NCBI GenBank assembly: GCA_015143295.1
Contig: CM026559.1
Coordinates: 23,946,826 to 24,010,825, forward strand
Origin: Tetracentron sinense
Lineage: Eukaryota > Streptophyta > Magnoliopsida > Trochodendrales > Trochodendraceae
Direction: 5' to 3'
DNA: 64,000 nt
Below the pieces are notes generated by a model. The model was not told the DNA's origin and searched no databases. It saw nothing but the letters and a program-made list of their open reading frames with translations. This document shows, one piece after another, positions 31,120 to 41,171 of this stretch. Both the position numbers and the translations under genes were made by a program. How positions within the stretch are numbered: the stretch's first letter is position 1; every line of letters begins with the position of its first letter.

Positions 31120-31850
31120 GCAACACCAACGACCCAAATTAAACTAAAGGATCCATTCTGAGTGGCACGTTCGACCCTAATCCCCTCGCCGGATCCGAGG
31201 TGGAACTCAGGTCGGGGTATACATTAATCCCAACCTAACCCCAACTCGGAAGGACCGAAGCAAAGATTTCTCAACCTCCGAGTCACCGAGGGAGCAGTCC
31301 AACTTAATTTCATCCCGAAGATCTCTCACTAGATAATGTCAACCTCCTTCTAAAAGGAGGAACTCACGAGGTCTACAGCCTCACTAGCAAGGATTGGCAT
31401 GAATGGAAAGACTCATGTCCTCCTGTTGAGGAATTCGAATGAAAAGACGCCTATCTCATTGATGAATTTGAATGGAAAGATAACCGGCCAACCTAATGTT
31501 GTCCTTACAGAAGTGGAGGACAGAGAACGGGATCCACATCCTCCCAAACTCAAGCCTACTTTGAGTCTCCACCACTCTAAAAGAAACCCTGCAACATTGT
31601 CTTCTTCTCTTTCTATCTCCCTTAATCATATTTTTATTGACTTGATCATCGGAGTGTATTTACAGGTCATCCTGCTATCTTATTCGAAAGGATAAGAAGT
31701 GCAACAGCTATTTAGAGGCATATATGTGGTATCACAATCAATAGAGCAGTTATTTCTCCTCCACAAAAATTGGTGCTGTTTGTGGGAACTTGACACCTAG
31801 ACCTTTGAATTTGATATCATGGCCCCTAAGAGAGCACCTTTGTTTAGGAG
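31120..31850 (+). mobile_element. Tat-like Ty3 LTR end, primer-binding region and gag start
   Basis: An LTR-like segment shared with copy A leads to TTGGTGCTGTTTGTGGGAAC near 31.77 kb. This resembles the TTGGCGCCGTCTGTGGGAA-type primer-binding region of Tat elements. About 40 bases later an ATG (31819) opens MAPKRAPLFRRNQLQGK, a basic start like those of gag. The frame runs to 32133 without recognisable gag motifs and probably passes into unrelated DNA. Confidence 0.45.
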
Positions 31851-33841
31851 GAACCAGCTGCAGGGTAAGATCTCATTTCCTAATTTTAAGAAGAAACAAG
31901 TTAACAAGTTTCTCATTGCCATGTGTCACCCAATTGAAAGGTCCTTTAGCAAGTTAACTATGCGTTCAATTGTACATTTTCCAATAATCTGGGTATGGTC
32001 TCTATGCAAAAGTTTTTTTTTTCTCAAGATGAGGCGATTAATGGTGGGCACGATTAAAGATAACACTCGTCAAATATCAGCACGATGGAAAGAAACGAAC
32101 GAACATAAATTATTCAGTTATCATGTTCTTTAGAATGCATATGTTTTCCTAATATCTGATCTTCAAGGATTTGCAATTAAATCAAGATAAACCTGAAATC
32201 ATGTGCTACTCAAACCTGAAATTTCCTACAATTTCTAGTACCATTTTTCCAGCAAATGATCCAAGTATTCAATAAGTTTTCAGCATATAAGAGAATGAAG
32301 ATATTCAGCATATACCCAAAGTAACCGACCAATGTTCGGTAATAAAATTCCCAAATAAAGCTCTATGTAAATCTGAAGATTAAGAACACAGCAGCCTGTA
32401 TCCAATTAATTAGATAAAGATTATGAATTAGATAATAAGATGATGAAGTAAAATTATCAATGAGTGAAAGCAGCTAAGCGCGTGTTCTACACACTATCCT
32501 TAAGGCATTTTTGCCCCCGCACGCAGTAGATGACATGTTATCGGGTTAACAGTGACCACCCCCAAGATACAACATTACAATATCTTCCGGTAGTGAGCAC
32601 ACACCCCTTCAGATCCATAGAACTTGACAGTTTCTTTACCCAAGAAAAAGCTATGGAAAAACAAAGAGGAGAATAGAAGAAAGCTAGGGTTCCCTTTTTA
32701 TATGTATCACAAAGAAGAGGGTTATATGCCTTATATAGGCATCAACACCCTAAGAAAAGTTGATCTTTAAAGATCCAAAAAGACCCGTTAGGAAATCTAA
32801 TAAGCAACCTATTAGGAAATCCAAAAGCAATAATCACCTCTCAATAAGGTTAGAAACCATATGTAGAGACTTGTATTTTATATATAAATATTCATGTCAT
32901 TCATGTGATGCCTAGTTCCTTAATGATCTTAATTTAAATTTAAAATGACTAAGTACAAGAATGACAGATATTATAAGAAGAATGTGGATTTAAAAAAAAC
33001 ATAAATTATCGAATTTTGAGATAATTTTTCCTGGAAATTGATGTTTATAGATTAAATAAATGAATATGATTTTATTATTAAATATAGGGTGGTTAACTCA
33101 ACTCTCAAAAATTTTACGATGATAAGATTTTCAGTTTTTAGCCTAAAATTGGAAAATGAGATTTTGATTCATTAGGAATCAGATTTTCTAGTAATTTTTA
33201 TTGAATCCAAATGGGGGGTATTTCCTTATTTTAATTTAAAACTTAAAGTAAATGAATATTTATTTAAATGTTTTAAAGTAAAATAAGTGTGTTGATGGGT
33301 TGATGCTGATGAGAAAATGTTACTATTGCTGTTGTTGTGGAGGAAACAGGAGTTGTGCTACTTGCTATCGATTGCAAGTAAGCTGTGATCAATCACACAT
33401 CATGCATAAGATATTTAGAAAGAGGGAAAAACTTAGGGTTCTAAGTTGATTCTTGTTAAGGAAAGAAGGGTTGAAGGTTGAAGATTGCTCTAAGGAGGGG
33501 TTTCAAGCATTTGGGGCTAAGGATAAAACTCTAGCAACGTACATATGACTTCCTCACTATCAATATCATGAACTATTGATGTTTTTAAGTTTAGAAATTA
33601 AAATCCTATGTTAGAATAAGATTATGTAGGATTTATTGTAGGAATGTCTCTCTATTTATGTTTGTTCATGATTATGTTATATTGAAGTGAAGGTGTTTGA
33701 AGAAATGTGGAGGATGTAAATAAATTGAAGTTGTGTTGTGGAAATAGGAGGATGGGATGCATGTTTGAGTTTTAAATAGATAATGTATTGTATTGTGGAG
33801 TTGTGGATGAATGGATTTGGGGTTTTTGTGTGAAATGAAGG
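31851..33841. other. AT-rich intergenic, no gene seen
   Basis: No coding signal is recognisable. A stretch at about 32.44-32.90 kb (TTAAGGCATTTTTGCCCCCGC, TTCCGGTAGTGAGCACAC, TAGGGTTCCCTTTTTATATG) looks like the transcribed end of a minus-oriented retrotransposon LTR, but I found no second copy or boundaries. Confidence 0.4.
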
Positions 33842-34304
33842 TGTGAACACGGATTTCGTCACCCACTCACTATGTTGTTTGGGAGATTAAGAGTGACCAC
33901 TAATTAATTCTGAGGGATAAGTCTCAGATTATGAATAAGGTCTCATGGTTTGAATGAAAGTTCTAGGTAAAAGGTTCGATTTAGTCTCAGGGAAGGTGTT
34001 GGGTATCCTGTGACCCTAATTTAACAATGGTTACCTACTCCCTAGGTATAAGCCAAATTTTATTCAAATGTTATTTTATTCAAATGCCTAAGTATTTAGA
34101 ATATACTAATCCAAGAAAGGAAAAATCCTAATTAGGGTCGAACCCGGATTGGGTTGCCTACGTACTCACATGGGGTGAGATCAGACTGAGCGTATTTCTG
34201 GCATATGAGCCTATGCCAAGGTTAGGGGAGTGTGTGTGTATGCACTGGGGTGGATAAGGTTCTAGCCTGAGGGCTAGGGGTGGTTAACCGGGTTGGTCAA
34301 GTGC

Positions 34305-34740
34305 ATGGTTTAGACTCGGAGGCCAAGGATTAAGCCCGGGGGCTAAGGATCGGGTTCGGAGGCCAAAGATTAGGCCCGAAGGCTAAGAATTTGGGCCAGG
34401 AGGCCAAGGTTTAAGCCCGGAGGCTTGGGATAGGGCTCGGAGGCCAAAGATTGGGCCTAGAGGTTAAGGATTTAGGCCAGGAGCGGATGCCAAGGCATAG
34501 GCCCGGAGGCTAAAGGTATGGGCTCGAAGGCCTAAGATTGGGCCTGTAGGCCAAGACATGGACCTGGAGGCCAAGGGTTAAGCCCAGAGGCAAAGAATTG
34601 GGTCCAGAGGCCAAGGGTTAAGCCCGGAGGCTAAGGATTGAGCCCAGAGGCTGAGGGTTAACCCTGAAGGCTAAGGATTAAGCTAGGAGGCTTGGGATTG
34701 GGTCCAGTAGACTAAGGTTGGGCCCGGTAAGCTAAGATCC
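34305..34740. repeat. Minisatellite of ~21 bp units inside the LTR
   Basis: About twenty degenerate units of the type AAGCCCGGAGGCTAAGGATT follow each other. The related LTR piece at 0.75-1.34 kb has only a short equivalent (CCCTAGCCTATGGCTAGATCC), so the array expanded in this copy. Confidence 0.8.
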
Positions 34741-36132
34741 ATTTAACCATGGGTTAAGTTAGTTAACTGTAATTAAGAAGGAGGGCTAACCATGGTTAGG
34801 ATTGCTAACCATGGTTGAAGGGTCCAAATCACATGTTTTTGATCTTTTGTATTTTTTAGATGTTTTGGGGATTTTCCATATTTTTTCAAAGGTTAGATTG
34901 GTCTAACCATGGTTAAAAGTTAGCCGAGATTAAGTTTAACCTCAGTTAAGGGTCTGGTCTAGTCTGAGGTGGGCCCAGGCAGTATGGCAAGGCCTAGAAT
35001 GACCTTTTACCTAGTTTGAGCCCTGTGCAAGGCCATTGTTAAGTGAACGACAAGAATGACGGTAGAATAATTACCGACAATTTAATTTCTTTGCAGAATG
35101 AGATTGACGGTAGAATAACTACCGTCACTGTTGCTGTTTTGGCAACAGTACCCTTGCAGCCAGAAGGGAATGGTGGGGTTAGTGTCCAAAGGATCCTAGA
35201 CCCATGAGGGTGTTCAGGGGACTTGTCACAAGTCCTGGGTCTGGTCTGGGCCCTGGGCATGGCTTGGATTGGGTTCACAGTGGCTTCTACAGTGAAAACC
35301 AGAAAACCCAGAATGGCGGTAATTTGTTTACCGACATTCTGGAGAGTTTTTAATGTTATTCATTTTAACTATGGTTAAGTTGCTCTAATAGGCCTGGAAT
35401 GACCAGGGAAGATGAGAGGAGGTCCAAAGAACCTAAAACAGGCCCTAGAATGGACCAGGGGCCCATGAACTGAGGCCTAGAGCCACTGAAATGGGAAAGC
35501 CCAGAAATGGCGGTATTGTGTTTACCGCCATTTCTGGATTTTTCTAAAAATCGAATTTCTACCCACAGCACTACACTTCCATGCTTCCAGGGGATCCCTC
35601 ATGGATTGAGGGTCCCCTAGAAGGTTAGGGGAGAGTCTCCCTGAGTGGTGAGGCTATGCACCCGAGCTCTTTATCCTTAAGGGGGTCCCCATGCCTATGA
35701 TGAAGGCAAGGGGACCCATACTCTTGGATTTACAACATAAATGAAAAGAAAAAAAGTCCCCTGGAATAAGACAAGGGGCTCACAACCGTTTTTACAAAAG
35801 GAAAGGGAGTAAGGAAGACCCTACCCTACTGCTGCACCTTCTACAGTGGCTGTGGTGGCTTGGTGGTGGTGCAAGACTGGAGAGGGACTTAGAGTAGTCA
35901 CTGGGAGCTCCTGGTGATCCTGGTCTCACCCTTGGGGGGGGAACAAAGCTGGGACTAAAGGGGAAGCAAGGGTTCTTTCCTGGGAATTTTTGGATCGCCC
36001 TCAAGGTTGGAGGAGACCTTAGATTTTATAGGAGAAGGGTTGGGGACATGAAGGGGACTAGTACGGGAGTGGATGGAGGTCACAGAAGGGAGTGGGAGGC
36101 CTCAGAGGCATGCCTGAGCATGGGGAGGGCAG

Positions 36133-39100
36133 TGTAGGGAATCCAGATAAAAATTTATGCGAAAAACTAGATCCTGAGGATCCTTACACCACAAAATACA
36201 AATAATTCTATTTATAAGTTTTAGTCATATTACCTCAGTGAATGATGTTCACCGGTGAAGCAAAAACCAACTCGAACAGTCAGAACTCTTTGTAGAGATT
36301 TCTCGAAGAAATACTTGAAACTTGATCCTTGTTCTTCACTATCCCCGTGAAGCTTTGGAATCTCTACTTGGAATTGAAGAAGCAAAGAGAAGAAGATGGT
36401 GTAAAGTTCATGTTTTAGTGTTGGCTTATTCCAGTGTCAAAACAAGTGAGTCTAGGTGATTAGTTGTGTATCATGTGTCATTTCCTTCAAGCATCCATGA
36501 TAAGTAAAGTTGAAGACCGAAGAAAATTGGTTGAAGATTCGGTTGATCATATCCTTCGTTTCACTCATCGGATGGTAAGTGACCTAAATACCATGTTACC
36601 TTAGGTGGAAATTGACTTAGACTAATCATATGGACCTTAGGTGGAAATTGACTTAGACTAATCATATGGACCTTAGGTGACTAGATATGAAAGCCCAAAA
36701 CAAGTTAAAAGTTTTTAAAGTTCTTAAAAAAAACCAAGGTTGCTTGTAGATGGCATATCTCCCAAACCGTAGCTTGGATCTTGTTCTATAACATATCAAA
36801 TCAATTGCGTTGAAAATATCTACAACTTTCATGAAGGATGTAAGAGCTAAAAAAGTGTTTTTGAAAACGGGTTGCACCTCAAGGTCGACCCTGAGCACTT
36901 TGGGTCGACCCTGAGTCTTTAAAGTTCTTAAAAAACTAAGGTTGCTTGCAAGAGGCATATCTCACAAACCGTATCTCGCATTTTGATCTATAATATATCA
37001 AATCGACCACATTGAAAATATCTACAACTTTTGTGAAGGAAGGAAAAGCTAAAAATTCTTTTTCATATCTCGGTCGACCAAAACCAGTCAGGGTCGACCC
37101 TAATATGGACTGATTTTGTATGTTGAAAAAATCCAGTAAGTGAGAAAAGTCAGGGTCGACCCTAGAAGACCCTTGGGTCAACCCAAGTGACTCTTTGGGT
37201 CGACCCTGATATGGAAAATCATCTTAAAACATTCTTGGGTTGACCCACAACCCCAGGGTCGACCCTGATATGGTTTTTCCTTTCTAAAATGGTTTTGGCA
37301 ACTTCCTTAACTTGGTTTTGGGGTCTCTATTTAATGTGATCCCTTCTAGTTCGTGGAGAACAACTTTGGGAGAGTATAGAGAGAGTTTTTAACTATTTCT
37401 AGAGTTCATAAAAACTCTGGAAACTATTTGTTCTCCTCCCCTTTGTTAATCCTTCTCTCATCCTAGTTTTGCAAGCCAATACATCATTCTTGCTTGCTTG
37501 GACTTTCCCATTGATGGAGTCCATTTAGGATTTGATTTTCATCAAACCATCAACCCGTTCTAGATAACAAAAACTTGACCGGAGTGTTCCGGAGCCTTTG
37601 GAAGATCGTGGTTGTTTTCAAGACACAAAGAGAAGTACAAGCAGCTGCGGTTGATCATGGGGCATGTGAGTACGTGATGACTTTTCAAGGCGTGGAAGAC
37701 TAAGAACTGAAGGATCGTAGTGTCGAGTCTGAAGGAGTCAAGTTTGAGTCTTCTAAGTTCTTGTTGACTTTGTCTTAGTGGATTCTCATTATTGGACTAG
37801 GTCCCGTGGTTTTTCCCAAAAGGGTTTCCACGTAAAAATCCTTATGTTGTGGTTTGATTATTTTTCCTATTCCGCACTTAAAGTTTATCATCCCTTAAGT
37901 TAATATCTTAATTGTTAAAATATTAAAAAGGGTAGATAGACTTATACAGAGTTCTAACCATCCCCTTGAATTTGTGAGTTCTCAAATCAAACCTTAGATT
38001 TGAGGTTCACTGAATTTTTTTTTTTCAGATGGAATTGTTGGAGTAGACCTTCTATCAACTAAAACCTAAGGGTTCAAAACCCTAAGCTTTAAATCACAAA
38101 CTAGAAGCGCCCTTGAAGCTCACGAAAATCCAAGGGAGAATCCCTTGGTGCTCACGATTTGGAGAGGAGAGGTGAGAGAAAGAAAATTGAGAGAGTGAGA
38201 AGTATTGGACGGTTAGGGGGTTGTGTTATATTTATAGGACTTGAATCAAATCCAATCCCAATACAATTACAACTTATCCCTTAGAAATTATTTAATAATA
38301 ATAACTCTTATTATTAATTAAATAATAACCTAGTTTATCTATAACTACTTTAGTCATAGTAAACCTACTAATTTAGGAGTCTTTTATAAAAGAGGATTCC
38401 TCAATTAAAAGGATTAACCAACAACCAACAAAGAAGAGGAATCCTAATCAAATTAGGAGACCACCACAAGAGGGAGGGGGGCGCATGAGCCAAAAGGGCC
38501 TTGCTCTCCTAGTTGTATTACAATTCCTATCTTATCTCTTTGTTCCTTGCAATCCAAGTATTGGAATTTAATTCCATGAATTAAGGATTAATAATTAAAT
38601 AATTATACAACTAACCAAATCCTAATCCAATTAGGATACACCAATGGGCGGCCCACCTTAGGGATTAAATCCCATGGGCTTGGACACACTTTTAAGGTCC
38701 ATACTTTATGAATTTATGGATATGGGTCAAACCCATTTCCCCTTACATTAGGTTAATCAAATAATCACTAATATTATCCTTTAATTTAAATTAACAATTA
38801 ATTTAAACCATAGATTAACATTTAATCTATTTAATTATTGATTAACATTTAATCATTTAAATAATTGATTAACATTTAATCAATTGTTTGAGCTTGTATT
38901 TCTTATGTGAGCATCTCCACAGATTGCTCTGGGACATTCAAACCCCGGCTTACCCAATGTTATCCCATTGGCCCTAAACAAGAATTACATTGGAATTGCA
39001 AGTCATGTGAGATATCCATGTTGCAATTGAATCCCAGTGTAAGAACATTAACCAATACGGATCCCACCACATGAACTTTTTAATTTAATTGATCCTTCCA

Positions 39101-39963
39101 ATTACATTATCCCTAATGGGCCTTTGAGATTATTTATACTATCTAACTCATAGCCCATTGCACATCATCTGAGTTTCCAAGACATTTGATTAAGCCATGA
39201 GAAATAATTTTTCATGTAAAATATTTTGAGAAAAATATTTTATAAGTATAATATATTTTAAACTTATTTTGTTTCAAAATCACCTGTGCAGGATTTAAGC
39301 TTAATCGATTGTCTTACCCGGAACTTAGATAATCTCTCAAATTAATGAGTATGAATTTCTTGTTTGAAATTCATTATGATTCGAACAATTTTCTAACTAT
39401 TTAACTATTACTGTATCATAATCCCTAAGGTAGAGAGTACTTTGGTGGAATCAAAACAGTCAGATTACTGTTTAGTTATAAATGAACTCATCAAAACTAA
39501 GGATCATTAAAACTGTTCAATGTGAATGAGAAACCAATTATCTAATATTATGTTTGTGCAAGAGGTCTCTCATTGCATGCAATCAATCAGTGTACATTTA
39601 AGCACCCATATGCTGATTTATAGTCTCCACTACAATAGTTCAAGATAAAACTACATCTCAACCATTGAGAACATCTTAGCATTGTGATAGCCATATAAGC
39701 GAAGTGCCCAGCTTTACCCATACCTTTGACTATATAAGGTATAAGGAACTGGAAAACTATATCTGCCTGTGATAGTCTCATCACATAGCTTTCCTACAAT
39801 ATATCTTAAGGATCTTTATCGATATCTCATATCGTATAGATCATCTCATGATCATGGTCAATTACCCATAATAAATACACAATAGATAAAGAAGAAGTCT
39901 CTATTAATCAAATTAATAAGAATCTTACAATCTAAATGACTTTTCTGGGCATTATGTTTAACA
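36133..39963 (-). mobile_element. Copia-like solo LTR nested in the Ty3 LTR, itself interrupted
   Basis: Minus-strand ends are TGTTAAACATAATGCCC (at 39963) and CTGGATTCCCTACA (at 36133). Flanking 5-mers are GGCAG (36128-36132) and GGTAG (39964-39968), identical except for one transition. TCACTGAGGTAATATGAC and GTGTAAGGATCCTCAGGATC near the 36.2 kb end, and a TATAAATATAAC box near 38.23 kb, fit an LTR. A separate LTR-like block at about 36.42-37.98 kb interrupts it. The flanking host LTR joins up once this unit is removed. Confidence 0.6.
36419..37980 (+). mobile_element. Innermost LTR-like insertion (possibly SIRE/Maximus-type)
   Basis: The block opens with TGTTGGCTTATTCC and contains the GTGGTTTTTCCCAAAAGGGTTTCCACG stretch near 37.81-37.84 kb, a hallmark of SIRE/Maximus LTRs on the plus strand. 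It carries a tandem duplication of a ~37-bp unit (36601-36674) and several GGGTCGACCC palindromes. The right end is not resolved and no target duplication was found. Confidence 0.4.
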
Positions 39964-40726
39964 GGTAGGTGAACTCTGATTTTACCCAAACTAGGAATGG
40001 CGGTAATTCCAATGTCGTCATTCCCTCACATGGCCAAAATGAGAATGACGGTAGAAACTCTACTGCCATTCCTGGATTTTTTTGAAACAAGGTCTAACCT
40101 GTGTTAAATGTTCATGCACGCGGTACAACTTTACCAAAAATGGAATATCGGTAATTAGATTACCGACATTCAGGGATTTTGAATTTTCGAGGGCTTATGC
40201 CCCCTTCCTAGGGATTGGCTAGGGTTTATGGGCCCTGTTTGGGCCCATGGACGGTTTGTCTACGAGTTTTGGGTCTTAGGGGCCTTGGGTAGGTGTTGCA
40301 TGGGTCTTGAGCCCATGCCCTACGTTTGTAGGGATAGGCTAGGGTTCAACTAGGGTTAACCTATGTTTTAACTAGGGTTGAATTAGGGTGAACCTAGGGT
40401 TAGACCTAATGTTTTTCTATGGTTTCATTGGGGTTTGTTAGCCTCAATAATTTCTATGGTTTCACCGGGGTTTGTTAGCCCTTAATAATTTTGATAATAA
40501 CACATTAATGAAATGAAATCTGTGGTACTAATGATCCTGTTTTATATCTTCAATTTCATGCAATTACATCATAAAAATGGTTAATAACGAATGAGATATT
40601 TGAGTTTCTACATCTAGAAATTCCACATTAATTCTCATAGGAACACAAACATTAAAATCAGACAAATTTTTTTAGGAATTCATATAAATGACACGAATAC
40701 CAAGGAATTAAATTCGGGTCGCTACA

Positions 40727-40740
40727 TCCTCCCCTCCTTA
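40727..40740 (-). promoter_or_regulatory. Polypurine tract of the second Ty3 element
   Basis: The minus strand reads TAAGGAGGGGAGGA immediately before TGTAGCGACCCG, the LTR start. Position and composition are those of the plus-strand priming site. Confidence 0.65.
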
Positions 40741-41171
40741 TAAGAATTTATTCCTCGAAATTAAGAGATTACATAGACAAATGGGGATGGAATACTTTTC
40801 TCGAAACAATCAATGTGGCTATAGTAAGTTGAAATTCAAACCATGCCGAAAATAACATCGAAGTCTTGGAACTAAAGAATGATCAAGGCTACTGGTAACT
40901 CTTGTTGTCTAATTCGAATAACACATGACTGATATACTTTATCTGTAATAACTGAACTATCAATAGGGGTGGCAATAGTTATAGCACGATCCATTTGACT
41001 CCTTTTTATTGGGGGCAAGTCTTGGAAAAAGCCAGGTGTGACAAACAAATGTGTGGACCACAAAGGGACTTCTGGGGGAGTTAGAGGGAACTGTGGTTGT
41101 GCGTTGGAGAAGAGTAAACATTGGAGAAGAACAACCGTTTTGGAGTGAGAATTGGTGATGGTAGGTCCCAC
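40741..41171 (-). pseudogene. Ty3 protease remnant fused to the element 3' end by internal deletion
   Basis: The minus-strand frame from 41171 contains STHLFVTPGFFQ and TDKVYQSCVIRIRQQ, then (after a stop) FDVIFGM and HIDCFEK. These match the protease-to-RT region of Tekay-like chromoviruses, as in 12.5-12.8 kb of this window. Within about 70 bases the sequence then reaches the polypurine tract, so RT, RNase H and integrase are deleted. Confidence 0.6.

Larger units (their letters stand above)
29035..31540 (+). repeat. Segmental duplication, copy B
   Basis: The block is collinear with 5190-7489. Compared with copy A it has an extra ~170 bp at about 30816-30985, a short extra stretch near 31.13-31.17 kb, and 9 bases more within the gene (the Ser-Gly-Lys insertion). 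The gene frame carries one extra base. Confidence 0.85.
33842..41171 (-). mobile_element. Minus-strand Ty3 deletion derivative with LTR split by nested insertion
   Basis: On the minus strand a protease remnant runs almost directly into a purine tract (40740-40727) and an LTR start TGTAGCGACCCG at 40726. The LTR can be followed to 39964, is interrupted, resumes at 36132 and ends near ...GTGTTCACA at 33842, about 3.05 kb without the insertion. Most of pol is gone. The right-hand 5' part of the element beyond about 41.2 kb was not found. Confidence 0.65.

Noticed and set aside
34305..34740. Coding repeat protein in the GCCCGGAGGCTAAG array
   Set aside because: Unit length varies and no frame stays open through the array.
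38036..39963. Solo LTR with left end at TGTTGGAGTAGACC (38036)
   Set aside because: Flanks GGAAT/GGTAG do not match; moving the left end to 36133 gives flanks GGCAG/GGTAG and restores the host LTR, so the longer unit is preferred.
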